Source: Flavobacteriaceae bacterium 3519-10 (GTDB lineage: Bacteria > Bacteroidota > Bacteroidia > Flavobacteriales > Weeksellaceae). From it: DNA of 64,000 nucleotides. Shown here piece by piece: positions 1 to 7,577 of the stretch. The position numbers and the translations under genes were made by a program. The notes beneath the pieces were generated by a model. The model was not told the origin of the DNA. It searched no databases and saw only the letters and a list, made by a program, of their open reading frames with translations. The DNA lies in NCBI GenBank assembly GCA_000023725.1, contig CP001673.1:382342-446341 (forward strand), given 5' to 3'. Each line of letters opens with the position of its first letter. Within the stretch, counting starts at the first letter, position 1.

Positions 1-743
1 GTGACTTCATTGAGTTAAAAAATATCGGAGCTGCATCTGCTACACTCAGCGGAGCTACCATCCAGTACGGTTCTGCTGCTGGTCCGTTTACCCAGTATAA
101 CGAACTGCCGACCATTACATTGGGTCCGGGCCAGACGTATCTTATTCAGCAGGCGTCGGGTGGCCTTGGAATTCTTAATCTGCTGAATCCGAATCTTATC
201 GTTGATGTTGTACTGAATTTCGACGGAACGGGCCCGCTGTTAGGCGTCGGCATCAACCTCGGACTTACTTCCGGGAAAGTAGCGCTTGCGAGCAACAGCG
301 CGCAGGTAACCGGTCCTACCGCCTCTAATGTGCTCGACTTTGTTGGATACGGTATTTCCAATCAGTTTGAAGGATCAGGCGCAGCACCTTCGCCAACGAT
401 CCTGAACTCCATTAGCCGAACTGCGGGCGATACCAACGATAACGATGTTGATTTTACGATATCACTGCCTACGCCGCAAAGCGGGGGCGTACTTGCGACT
501 GGTGAAGGCAGTACCGGCGCGAAAAATACCCTGATCAGGAATTCACGCGTAAATAACGGTGTTATTGTGTTCGCAGCCGACGCGGAGCAGGTGAAGATAT
601 ATTCGTTCACCGGTCAGCTGCTCAGATCTGTAACCGCGAAAGCAGGAGGGGCGCTTAATGTAGCAGATCTGCCGAACGGAAATTATATTATTTCAGGCAG
701 CGTAAACTACCAGCCGGTTTCACAGAAATTTGTAAAGCTTTAA
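1..743 (+). CDS. Lamin-tail-domain T9SS-sorted protein, 3' part
   Basis: The open frame enters from the left edge (first full codon at base 3) and ends with TAA at 741-743, so only the C-terminal ~246 residues are seen. The first visible residues, DFIELKNIG, and the beta-rich stretch after them (TLSGATIQYG, LGPGQTYLIQQ, VLDFVGYG) look like a lamin-tail (LTD) domain, a fold common in secreted bacterial proteins. The last ~65 residues (KIYSFTGQLLRSV, LPNGNYIISG, QKFVKL) are a T9SS type A C-terminal sorting domain, so the product is probably exported through the type IX system and attached to or released from the cell surface. An internal ATG at 120 is not the likely start because homology-like sequence continues upstream. 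A terminator follows directly. Confidence 0.8.
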   Translation, partial: DFIELKNIGAASATLSGATIQYGSAAGPFTQYNELPTITLGPGQTYLIQQASGGLGILNLLNPNLIVDVVLNFDGTGPLLGVGINLGLTSGKVALASNSAQVTGPTASNVLDFVGYGISNQFEGSGAAPSPTILNSISRTAGDTNDNDVDFTISLPTPQSGGVLATGEGSTGAKNTLIRNSRVNNGVIVFAADAEQVKIYSFTGQLLRSVTAKAGGALNVADLPNGNYIISGSVNYQPVSQKFVKL

Positions 744-764
744 CTGACTGTTACTTTAATGTGA

Positions 765-795
765 AAAGAGACTCGTCGCTGAGTCTCTTTTTTTT
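765..795 (+). terminator. Rho-independent terminator of the lamin-tail gene
   Basis: A 10-bp perfect stem AAAGAGACTC / GAGTCTCTTT (765-774 with 781-790) with a six-base loop is followed by a T run, 22 bases after the stop codon of the upstream gene. Confidence 0.88.
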
Positions 796-845
796 ACGAT
801 TGTTGTGAAGTTACGGATACAGTCTATCCGACGTGTTTTAAAACG

Positions 846-1442
846 TTATCCGTTTGTATTCACCAAATACTGAATTGGCTTAAAACTTCCACCATTGCTG
901 TCTTCGGCTGAACACGCCGTCAGACAAACCAGCAGATCCATCTGCGCTTCAAACTGTATATAGTCGCCGGCTTTGGATGTGGGCGGCAACACGGAGATTT
1001 TACCCTGCGCATCAAACTGCACATTCATAAAAATATTGAAGGCCGTCGGGATATCGTCCTGGAGGATGCCCATCGGGGCGAGGTTCTTAGCGAGATTTTC
1101 GAGGCAGCTCGGATGGTACCCGGTGTGGCTGTACATGATTTCAAAAGTTTCTTTGCTGCACGGCGCGAGCAGGAAGTCGTTGCGGCCATTGGTATCGGCG
1201 ATGATCTTCATCATTTTGCGCGAGCGGTTGCTCCAGAGATAATTTCCCGCGGTAATCAGGATCGATTCTTCAAAATCGAGCGTTTTTCCCGAGGAAATTT
1301 TCTCGTCATGATCGTGGCGGTTGAATAAAACCATATCGCTGACCTGCTGCCCCAGCGGATCCCGCACGGTGAGGATGTCACCTTTATTCACGAGGAACGC
1401 TTTGCCGGTCTGCCTTTCAATAGTAGTAAATTCCGGATTCAT
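846..1442 (-). CDS. DUF1989 (urea carboxylase-associated) family protein
   Basis: 198 residues, matching the DUF1989 / urea-carboxylase-associated family: N-terminal G-D-x-L-x-V-x-D-P-x-G-Q-Q-V-S-D, the FNRHD segment, L-APCSKE and YMSHTGYHPSC-like region, and the D-I-P-x-A-F-N-I-F-M-N-V segment near residues 128-139. Family members are associated with degradation or handling of ureido and guanidino compounds, but their chemistry is not settled in general. The ATG at 1442 directly abuts the stop codon of the upstream gene (1443), so the two genes are one transcription and probably translation unit. The partner is a YqcI/YcgG-type (GntA-like) protein, which suggests a joint role in guanidine or hydroxyguanidine metabolism (inference). 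Confidence 0.82.
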   Translation of the reverse strand: MNPEFTTIERQTGKAFLVNKGDILTVRDPLGQQVSDMVLFNRHDHDEKISSGKTLDFEESILITAGNYLWSNRSRKMMKIIADTNGRNDFLLAPCSKETFEIMYSHTGYHPSCLENLAKNLAPMGILQDDIPTAFNIFMNVQFDAQGKISVLPPTSKAGDYIQFEAQMDLLVCLTACSAEDSNGGSFKPIQYLVNTNG

Positions 1443-2120
1443 TTAGTTATGTTTATGGTGGAACGGACATTTCCAGTTGCTTTCAACGTTGCGCCCACTG
1501 TATTGGCGGCTTTCAGAATCGTCTCCGAAATCCTTCAGAACCGGATTGATGCTGCCCTGAAGTTTTTCGTCGTTCTTTCTGATCATATCGCGCACATTCT
1601 GGTAAGTCCCGATTTCCCTGAGTTTTTCAAACTGCTGATGCAGGTTAAATACTAATGTTGTGTAAGGCGCCTGTCGGGCCATTCTTGAACTTTGAGTATG
1701 AAGTCCGATTACATAAAATGCTTTTCCGAGCAGACTGAAACTGAATTCGGCATCGTCCGGATTCCGGCTTACGCTCTCATCCCACGGCATTTCGTCAGCC
1801 TCATGGAGTTGCTGTAACGTAGCCCAAAGCGCGTTTTCAAATGAAATCTCATCAGTAAATTTATTATTGGGGAAGACGGCAACAAAAGACCGGAAGTTCA
1901 TGGAGTCGCGGCCTGCGTCCTGCAGATAGGTTTCTAAATCCGCTAAAAGTTCTTTGATCTGCGTTTCACCCTGCATATCAGCGTACGCATGTAGGTCATA
2001 ATTCTTCATTTTGAAGACAGATTTGGCCATGATGCACGGATGGCCGCCGTCGACGACAAAAGATTGGATGTCGCGGTCTATTGTATTTAAATCGAAAGTT
2101 GAAGGTGTAGATGTTTCCAT
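1443..2120 (-). CDS. YqcI/YcgG family protein (GntA-like N-hydroxylase)
   Basis: The start METSTPSTFDLN at 2120 is preferred; the frame stays open to 2198 with a weakly plausible extension. The protein (~225 residues) shows family features: FRSFVAVFP around residue 80, the HEADEMPWD region, FSLLGKAFYVIGLH-SSR in the middle, TLVFNLHQQFEKLREIG-Y, and CPFHHKHN at the C-terminus. This family includes GntA, the heme-dependent arginine-type N-hydroxylase of guanitoxin synthesis; whether this relative hydroxylates a guanidino compound cannot be read from sequence. It is followed without gap by a DUF1989 gene, giving a two-gene unit. No other toxin-pathway genes are nearby, so guanitoxin production is not implied. 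Confidence 0.78.
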   Translation of the reverse strand: METSTPSTFDLNTIDRDIQSFVVDGGHPCIMAKSVFKMKNYDLHAYADMQGETQIKELLADLETYLQDAGRDSMNFRSFVAVFPNNKFTDEISFENALWATLQQLHEADEMPWDESVSRNPDDAEFSFSLLGKAFYVIGLHTQSSRMARQAPYTTLVFNLHQQFEKLREIGTYQNVRDMIRKNDEKLQGSINPVLKDFGDDSESRQYSGRNVESNWKCPFHHKHN

Positions 2121-2286
2121 AAATTGTATTTTAAAGGAGCAGGCAACCGCCAAAACCTGTGCGGAATACCTTGGCGGCCTGAGCCCTTTTAAATACAACT
2201 ATGATACCAGCAGAAAAATCCGGATCTAACCCTTTTTTAAAGGTCAGAAAATCAATTGTTTAGTTTAAATGTACTGTTGTAAAACT

Positions 2287-3207
2287 TTACGAAAGCGTCT
2301 TGCGCAGTTCAGTCAGAAACCCAGGGAAACGGTCAGGAGTTGTTCTGTTTTCAAATCCTGGGATAAACTTATTTTCGGTCAACAGCTGTTCTGTCGTTTT
2401 ACCTTCGCGGATGGCTTTACGTATAAAACCGTTCGAAGCTTCGAGGAAGTTTGCCATTTCCTTAAGATCTTTTTTGGTGCCGGTCGTCAGTTCCGGCTTG
2501 TTGGCGTGCCCGAAAATAAATACAGTGTCATCATCGAAAGTCGACTGCGCTTTTTCAAGGACTTTAATCCAGCTCCGCGAATCCGAACCGTCGGCTGTGC
2601 GGTAAACCGGAATCATATTGATGAACATCAAGTCGCCCATATGCACCACGTTATCGTTCTCAAAATGGTACATCGCGTCGCCGAATGTATGCCCGTTCCC
2701 GAAATGATGAGCCGTGATTTTTTCTCGTCCTATATTTATTTCGTAAGTATCGTCGAAAAGTAGGGTCGGGAAACGCTGTTCCGCGACTTTATTGCTTTTT
2801 TCCGCGGCGAGGCGCTGAAGTTCAGGAACGCGGGAATGCGCTACAACTTTGGTATTCGGATCTTTAAATGCAACGTTCCCTGAAGTATGGTCGCCGTGAT
2901 GGTGGGTGTTGCAGAGATAAAGCACCGGTTTTCCTTTCGCGGAGATTACGTTTAACAGGGGCTGAACCGAATCCGCAAACTGCGAATCAATAATTACAAA
3001 TCCGTCTTTGGTTTCGAGGACGCCAATTGTGCCGCCTTTATTGGTATATCGTGAAACGTTGCCGCGAACGCCTTTGAGGTCACCACCCGCGGGCTGTATC
3101 ATTGGCGGGAAAAGCATCCGTTGCGTCGTGCAGCTGAGGATGGTTGGCATCAGCGCGAGGCCAAGACCTGCCGAAAAGGTGGTGGCGAGAAATTCTTTAC
3201 GGATCAT
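2287..3207 (-). CDS. MBL-fold metallohydrolase lipoprotein
   Basis: 306 residues. An N-terminal export signal ends in a lipobox-like LSC (Cys26), so it is probably a periplasmic lipoprotein; an RKEFL stretch near the start is Tat-like but lacks the twin arginine. The zinc motif HxHxDH is intact (H102, H104, D106, H107), followed by further metal ligands in HFGNGHTFGDA and HMGDLMF and by FGHANKPE. The overall shape fits secreted MBL-fold hydrolases related to beta-lactamase or quinoprotein-relay types, but the substrate is unknown and a resistance role should not be assumed. It is transcribed divergently from an outer-membrane barrel gene, and the -33 boxes of the two promoters touch. Confidence 0.85.
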   Translation of the reverse strand: MIRKEFLATTFSAGLGLALMPTILSCTTQRMLFPPMIQPAGGDLKGVRGNVSRYTNKGGTIGVLETKDGFVIIDSQFADSVQPLLNVISAKGKPVLYLCNTHHHGDHTSGNVAFKDPNTKVVAHSRVPELQRLAAEKSNKVAEQRFPTLLFDDTYEINIGREKITAHHFGNGHTFGDAMYHFENDNVVHMGDLMFINMIPVYRTADGSDSRSWIKVLEKAQSTFDDDTVFIFGHANKPELTTGTKKDLKEMANFLEASNGFIRKAIREGKTTEQLLTENKFIPGFENRTTPDRFPGFLTELRKTLS

Positions 3208-3233
3208 AGGATCGATTTGGTATTTTAAAACTA

Positions 3234-3263
3234 CAAAATTATAATGACAGTAGATATTGGCAA
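3234..3263 (-). promoter_or_regulatory. Promoter of the MBL-fold gene
   Basis: On the minus strand, TTG (3263-3261), a 19-base spacer and TAATTTTG (3241-3234) match the Bacteroidota consensus TTG-N17-23-TAnnTTTG, 27 bases from the start codon. Confidence 0.65.
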
Positions 3264-3286
3264 ATCTGATAATAAATCTATTTTTG
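3257..3286 (+). promoter_or_regulatory. Promoter of the outer-membrane barrel gene
   Basis: TTG (3257-3259), 19-base spacer, TATTTTTG (3279-3286), 15 bases before the ATG at 3302. Its -33 box is separated by one G from that of the opposing promoter (TTG-G-CAA). Confidence 0.68.
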
Positions 3287-3301
3287 CCAAAAAATTTATC
3301 T

Positions 3302-3895
3302 ATGAAGAAATTTCTATTGTCGGCAGTTGTACTTTCAGCTTCATTTTTATGTGCACAAAAATTCGAAGCCGGAATTAAAGTAGGCTATGTGAATTCTACC
3401 CTTACTTATACTTTAATGGGAGAAAAGCAGGAAGTTGATCCCAAGCACAGCGTTTACATGTCGATTCCGGTGGAGTACCACCTGCACAAAAACATTTCTT
3501 TATTTGCCGAACTGGCAGGGGCCGGCTTAGGCGGAGAAAACCTTGTTTTGCCGAATGGCCAGAGAACCCGGCTGCATCTTACCACGATTTATTTTCCGGT
3601 CGGTGTTAAGCTTTATCCTGTTGAACGCTTTGCACTTGTAGGCGCTTACAACTTCGGTTTGATTACCAATGCGCTTGGGGAGCAGAACGGTGAAGATGTC
3701 GATTTTGAAGATCTTAAGAACGGTAACAGTTCGTTCTCGTTCGGTGCCGAATATAAGTTCCGCAGTGGTGTGGCGGCAGAAGTGAAATATAACATCGGTA
3801 CAAGCAACATCGCGAAAACCATCCCGGGAATGGAAATGAAAAATAATTTTCTGCAGATTGGTGTCGGGTATTATTTCGACGATAACAAACAGTAA
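3302..3895 (+). CDS. Outer-membrane beta-barrel protein
   Basis: The ATG at 3302 begins MKKFLLSAVVLSASFLCAQ, a clear Sec signal; the frame is open back to 3257 but that part contains the promoter. The mature ~180 residues alternate polar and hydrophobic positions in strands typical of small porin-family barrels (PF13568-like): FEAGIKVGYVNS, SIPVEYHLHKNISLFAELAG, FPVGVKLYP, NSSFSFGAEYKF, and a closing LQIGVGYYF strand ending close to the C-terminus. Such proteins sit in the outer membrane; no substrate can be assigned. It is monocistronic, with its own promoter and terminator. Confidence 0.78.
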   Translation: MKKFLLSAVVLSASFLCAQKFEAGIKVGYVNSTLTYTLMGEKQEVDPKHSVYMSIPVEYHLHKNISLFAELAGAGLGGENLVLPNGQRTRLHLTTIYFPVGVKLYPVERFALVGAYNFGLITNALGEQNGEDVDFEDLKNGNSSFSFGAEYKFRSGVAAEVKYNIGTSNIAKTIPGMEMKNNFLQIGVGYYFDDNKQ

Positions 3896-3904
3896 ATCAT
3901 CAGG

Positions 3905-3928
3905 CCGGAACTCAGTTCCGGTTTTTTT
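3905..3928 (+). terminator. Terminator of the barrel gene
   Basis: CCGGAAC-TCA-GTTCCGG (3905-3921) followed by seven Ts, 9 bases after the stop codon. Confidence 0.9.
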
Positions 3929-3964
3929 ATGCTGAACAGCGGATTTAAATATAATACCGCCGGA

Positions 3965-3994
3965 TTGATATTAATTTAAAACCAGCTATTTTTG
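3965..3994 (+). promoter_or_regulatory. ruvC promoter, start codon almost at the transcription start
   Basis: TTG (3965-3967), 19-base spacer and TATTTTTG (3987-3994) match the Bacteroidota promoter. The -7 box ends only four bases before the GTG at 3999, so the message would be leaderless or nearly so. Confidence 0.65.
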
Positions 3995-3998
3995 CAGC

Positions 3999-4553
3999 GT
4001 GCAGACAGAGAAAATAATATTAGGCATCGATCCCGGAACCACCATTATGGGTTTCGGCCTTATTTCTGTGGTGAAAGGAAAGATGGAGATGCTCTCAATC
4101 CACGAGCTCATTTTAAAAAAATACCCCAATCACGAGACCAAACTCAAAGTTATTTTCGACAGAACCCTCGCGCTGATCGACGAATTCCATCCCGATGAGG
4201 TCGCCCTCGAAGCCCCGTTCTTCGGCAAGAACGTCCAAAGTATGCTGAAACTGGGTCGTGCACAGGGCGTTGCGATGGCGGCGGCGCTGCACCGTGACAT
4301 CCCGATTACCGAATATTCGCCTAAAAAGATCAAAATGGCCATCACCGGCAACGGAAATGCGAGCAAAGAACAGGTTGCGGGCATGTTGCAGAGCCTGCTG
4401 AACCTCAAAGAATTTCCGACCAAATACCTCGATGCGTCCGATGGGCTGGCGGTTGCGGTCTGCCATCATTTCAACTCCGGGGCGCTGGTTTCCGACAAAA
4501 ATTATTCGGGCTGGGACAGTTTCCTCAAACAGAATCCCGACCGCCTCAAGTAA
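3999..4553 (+). CDS. ruvC: Crossover junction endodeoxyribonuclease RuvC
   Basis: RuvC resolves Holliday junctions made by RuvAB during recombination repair. The 184-residue protein has the family length and the four acidic catalytic residues: D11 in GIDPGTT, E71 in LEAPFFGKN, and D145 and D148 in YLDASDGLAVAVCHH. Translation starts at a GTG; no ATG lies near the conserved N-terminus, and the upstream promoter's -7 box ends four bases before it. ruvA lies about 10 kb away rather than in the same operon, which is usual in this group. The next gene is 450 bases downstream. Confidence 0.95.
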   Translation: MQTEKIILGIDPGTTIMGFGLISVVKGKMEMLSIHELILKKYPNHETKLKVIFDRTLALIDEFHPDEVALEAPFFGKNVQSMLKLGRAQGVAMAAALHRDIPITEYSPKKIKMAITGNGNASKEQVAGMLQSLLNLKEFPTKYLDASDGLAVAVCHHFNSGALVSDKNYSGWDSFLKQNPDRLK

Positions 4554-4555
4554 AA

Positions 4556-5009
4556 TTTTGCTGAGGAGCCCGAAGATTCCGCTTTCTACCACCATACTAC
4601 CGGCTTTCCACTGTATCCCGCAGCCGCTTGCGCGTCCTCGGGGATGCCGTTTCAATCCGGGCTAAAAGATCGTTTTGTTTCTCTTTCAACGGATCAGGAG
4701 ATCAAACCAACAAATATTTCCCCTTGCTGAGTGAAACGCCTCGCGTCCCTTTCCATACAACCTAAAACAAATCTCTTACGTGCCTGGGTTAAAAACATAT
4801 CCTTTTATATCTCGAACCCTCAACTTGGTTAAACCTAATACTATTTGTAACATTGCCGCGTTTTTATGGACAAATTATTTATAACAACCGCTCTGTTCAA
4901 CCACAACTATGTAACACAGCTTTCAACTTCGTGCCCTTTGTGTAAGACCTAGTGCCCTTTGTGGTTAAAATAAACAGCATGATAACCGGTTATTAAAAAA
5001 TGAAGAAAA
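4556..5009. other. Intergenic region with repeat-like remnants
   Basis: 454 bases without a supported gene. The part at 4600-4680 is GC-richer and looks like a dispersed intergenic element rather than coding sequence. At 4931-4963 the 12-mer GTGCCCTTTGTG occurs twice, 21 bases apart. The rest is AT-rich with no obvious terminator, RNA or promoter. Confidence 0.4.
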
Positions 5010-6101
5010 ATGAAAAACGTCCCTTCCAACATACCACCCGTCAACCACCGAATGAACTGGTTCCAGAAGTTCCTGCTGATTTGTTCGGGTGGTAACATCC
5101 ACATCCTCAGAAAAACACCCTCCGAATGGAACAAGTTCGCCGGCATCGGCGGAATCGTGCTTTTTACGGCAATTTTTGCGACACTTTCAGCCGGATACGC
5201 GATGTACACGGTCTTCGATGATATCTGGATATCGGTGGCTTTCGCTGTGGTGTGGGGATTGATGATTTTTAATCTCGACCGCTATATCGTATCGTCAATC
5301 AAGAAAACCGGGACCTGGTGGAACCAACTGTTAATGTCGGTACCGCGACTCGTCCTGGCAGCGTTTTTAGGAATAATCATTTCGAAACCGCTCGAACTTA
5401 AAATCTTCGAAAAGGAAGTCAACAAGCAGCTCAACACCATCATCCAACGCAATAAAACGCAACTTCAGGCTGAGATGAACGGAAGGATTCTTCAGCAGTC
5501 GGGTCCATTTGAAACCGAAAAAAAACAGATCTCGACCAAAATTGCAGATTATCAGCGGTCATACGATTCCGCCGCGGTGGAACTTGAAAAGGAAATTCTG
5601 GGTAAACAGAGCGGGCTAACTTCGGGTAAAGTCGGTTTCGGCACCAATGCAAAACGTAAAGCCGAACTCAAAGAACAGCGCCGCCAGGATCTTGAGAACT
5701 ATCAGAAAACGATTGCACCGCGCCTCGACTATTTAGACAAAGAAATCTCAAAAGTCTATACCAACATCGAAACCGAACGCAATAAGACCGAAACCTTTGA
5801 AGACAGATTCAATGGTTTTGCAGCACGTTTGCAGGCGCTGGACGAATTGGGTAAAAACACAGCGATCATTGGCGTTGCGGCCGCTTTCATTATGGGACTT
5901 TTCATCTGTCTGGAGATTTCGCCGGTTTTGGTGAAACTGATTTCATCCGTTGGGCCTTACGATTACCTGCTCGAAAAGACCGAGAACGATTTTCGACTGT
6001 ATTCAAAAGAAAAAATTGAGAAAGGCAATGCAGGTACCGACTGGCGTATTGATGATTTCAAAAATCAACTCACCCAAAATAAAAATCAGCCCCCGGAATA
6101 A
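5010..6101 (+). CDS. DUF4407 membrane protein with long coiled coil
   Basis: 363 residues. Four likely membrane segments are seen: around residues 47-68, 72-90, 108-128 and 283-303. Between the third and fourth lies a long charged helical region (about 130-280, rich in K, E, Q) that should form a coiled coil outside the membrane. This arrangement and the N-terminal FLLICSGGNIHIL and FNLDRYIVSSIKK motifs match the DUF4407 family, whose function is unknown. The frame starts at ATG 5010; MNWFQKF at residue 14 is an alternative start. It is a single gene ending against the convergent nitrite reductase operon with a shared hairpin between. Confidence 0.85.
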   Translation: MKNVPSNIPPVNHRMNWFQKFLLICSGGNIHILRKTPSEWNKFAGIGGIVLFTAIFATLSAGYAMYTVFDDIWISVAFAVVWGLMIFNLDRYIVSSIKKTGTWWNQLLMSVPRLVLAAFLGIIISKPLELKIFEKEVNKQLNTIIQRNKTQLQAEMNGRILQQSGPFETEKKQISTKIADYQRSYDSAAVELEKEILGKQSGLTSGKVGFGTNAKRKAELKEQRRQDLENYQKTIAPRLDYLDKEISKVYTNIETERNKTETFEDRFNGFAARLQALDELGKNTAIIGVAAAFIMGLFICLEISPVLVKLISSVGPYDYLLEKTENDFRLYSKEKIEKGNAGTDWRIDDFKNQLTQNKNQPPE

Positions 6102-6114
6102 TCCAGAGGCTGAT
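6077..6114 (-). terminator. Terminator of the nirK operon
   Basis: ATCAGCC (6085-6091) pairs with GGCTGAT (6108-6114). On the minus strand it is followed by a TTTTTATTTT run, so it should end the operon; on the plus strand the T run is poor. The stem lies over the last codons of the DUF4407 gene. Confidence 0.7.
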
Positions 6115-6137
6115 CTTACATTTAAAATTTTACTTTC

Positions 6138-6710
6138 TTACTTCAAAGCATTAACCGCTTTCGCGATGGCTTCTGCTTTTATGGTTCCTTCGGCCTGGCT
6201 TACCATTTCGCCGTTCTTATCGAACACGCTGATGATATTTGAATGTGAAAATACAATCGGAGTGATTTCTTTGTATTTTACTGCCAGTACGTTGGCAAGC
6301 TCACGCGTAGATTCCAGATCGCCGCGAAGAAAAGTATAAGGTTCACGATCGATGTTTTCTTTCTGCGCAAACTTCTTCAGAACAGCGGGCGTATCGTTCT
6401 CAGGATCGATTGAAACAAGAACAAGGGAAGTGTTTTTCAGCACGTTTTTGTCAATTTTCGATTCAACTCTTTTCATATCTGCAACCAAAAGTGGGCATGC
6501 CGTTTGGCAACTCGTGAAGATCATCACCACAACCAGATTTTTGCCTTTCAGATCTTTAAGCTGAAGTTCTTTTGCATCCTGATTCTGCCATTTAGAGTCG
6601 AGCAGGAATATTGAATTGCCGTGCTCTTCGTCTTTTACCGGCTTTGTGTCGTTTTCTTTACATGAAAAAATCATCACCAAAGAAAAAAATATCAGCATTA
6701 AATTTTTCAT
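6138..6710 (-). CDS. SCO1/SenC-family copper lipoprotein
   Basis: 190 residues from MKNLMLIFF, whose ATG at 6710 overlaps the stop of the upstream gene by four bases (ATGA); an upstream extension to 6740 is not needed. A lipobox IFSC puts the lipid at Cys17. The thioredoxin-like fold carries the copper site CxxxC (C68, C72 in FTSCQTACP) and the distant His156 in FSHSN, as in SCO proteins that deliver copper to cytochrome oxidase CuA. Here it is the last gene of a nitrite reductase operon, so it may supply copper to NirK (inference). Confidence 0.9.
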   Translation of the reverse strand: MKNLMLIFFSLVMIFSCKENDTKPVKDEEHGNSIFLLDSKWQNQDAKELQLKDLKGKNLVVVMIFTSCQTACPLLVADMKRVESKIDKNVLKNTSLVLVSIDPENDTPAVLKKFAQKENIDREPYTFLRGDLESTRELANVLAVKYKEITPIVFSHSNIISVFDKNGEMVSQAEGTIKAEAIAKAVNALK

Positions 6711-7552
6711 TTTGAAGTAGTTTTTAAATCTCTGGCACATCTGAAGCCCAGATTAGCAACCGTAAAATTAGCTTTAAGACTCGCCCGGAACGCGTACCGC
6801 ATGTACGACGCGTAATTGAGCGCATCTGTGGAAGTGGTTGCCGCTGCCGCACAGAAAAGACCTTTGTCATCAAAAGTTCCGCTGCGGGTGTCGCTGGTCG
6901 TCATGATTGAATTAAAATCATCCGTCCATTCCCAAACCAGATCAAACATGTTGTAAACGCCCCAGTAATTGGGTTCTGAAAGTTTGGTTTTACGCGTTTG
7001 ACGATCTTTTTCGTTGTACAGATTAATCAGTTTCGAAGAATATTCGGGTTTATCGCGTCCGTTAGCAGATTCTTCGTCTGCCATCGCCACATATTCCCAT
7101 TCGTCGATTGTCGGAAGTCTTTTTCCGGCACTTTCTGCGTAAGCTTTCGCCGCAAACCAAGATACGAATGTTACCGCCGCGTCCGGATCTGCACCTTTCG
7201 GCAACGTTTCATCGTCCTGCCAATTCTGCAGATAGGTTTCGTCAGCAAATATGGCTTTCGCCTTGCTGCGTTTCCACTGCGGATTTTTCTTTACAAAATC
7301 GAGGTATTCTGCGTTGGTCACGGGTCTTTCGTCAAGCAGAAAGTCTTTCACTTCTACGAGCGAGCTGTCTTCACCATAAAAAGGCTGGTATTCACCGCCT
7401 TTTATGACCACCATTTTCACGGTGGGATTAATTTTCGCTTCCTTTTCAGGCGAGGCAAAAACTGTGGATATGGGCTCGGCCGCTTCGCCGCAACTTTGAA
7501 AAATTAAAAAGAAACCGCCGAGAAATAAAATTGTCTTTAAGAATACTTGCAC
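6707..7552 (-). CDS. Formylglycine-generating-enzyme-like (SUMF1) lipoprotein
   Basis: 281 residues with a signal ending FQSC (lipid Cys21). The sequence follows the SUMF1/FGE-sulfatase fold: G-G-E-Y-Q-P-F near residue 52, DERPVTNAEYLDFV, VTFVSWFAAKAYAES-GKRLPTIDEWEYVA, WGVYNMFDLVWEWTDDF, and the C-terminal NLGFRCARD. Most periplasmic relatives in Bacteroidota are not true formylglycine generators. It lies between nirK (25 bases upstream) and the SCO gene (4-base overlap), so it probably helps maturation or electron supply of nitrite reductase; this is inference from position. No sulfatase gene is near. Confidence 0.85.
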   Translation of the reverse strand: MQVFLKTILFLGGFFLIFQSCGEAAEPISTVFASPEKEAKINPTVKMVVIKGGEYQPFYGEDSSLVEVKDFLLDERPVTNAEYLDFVKKNPQWKRSKAKAIFADETYLQNWQDDETLPKGADPDAAVTFVSWFAAKAYAESAGKRLPTIDEWEYVAMADEESANGRDKPEYSSKLINLYNEKDRQTRKTKLSEPNYWGVYNMFDLVWEWTDDFNSIMTTSDTRSGTFDDKGLFCAAAATTSTDALNYASYMRYAFRASLKANFTVANLGFRCARDLKTTSK

Positions 7553-7577
7553 AGCAGTTTCTTTTTAATTAAATGAT

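Noticed and set aside
2287-3207. MBL-fold protein as a metallo-beta-lactamase resistance gene
   Set aside because: The HxHxDH motif is shared by a large superfamily; nothing seen places it among true beta-lactamases.
4113-4655. Minus-strand 180-codon frame over ruvC
   Set aside because: Antisense shadow of a well-supported gene.
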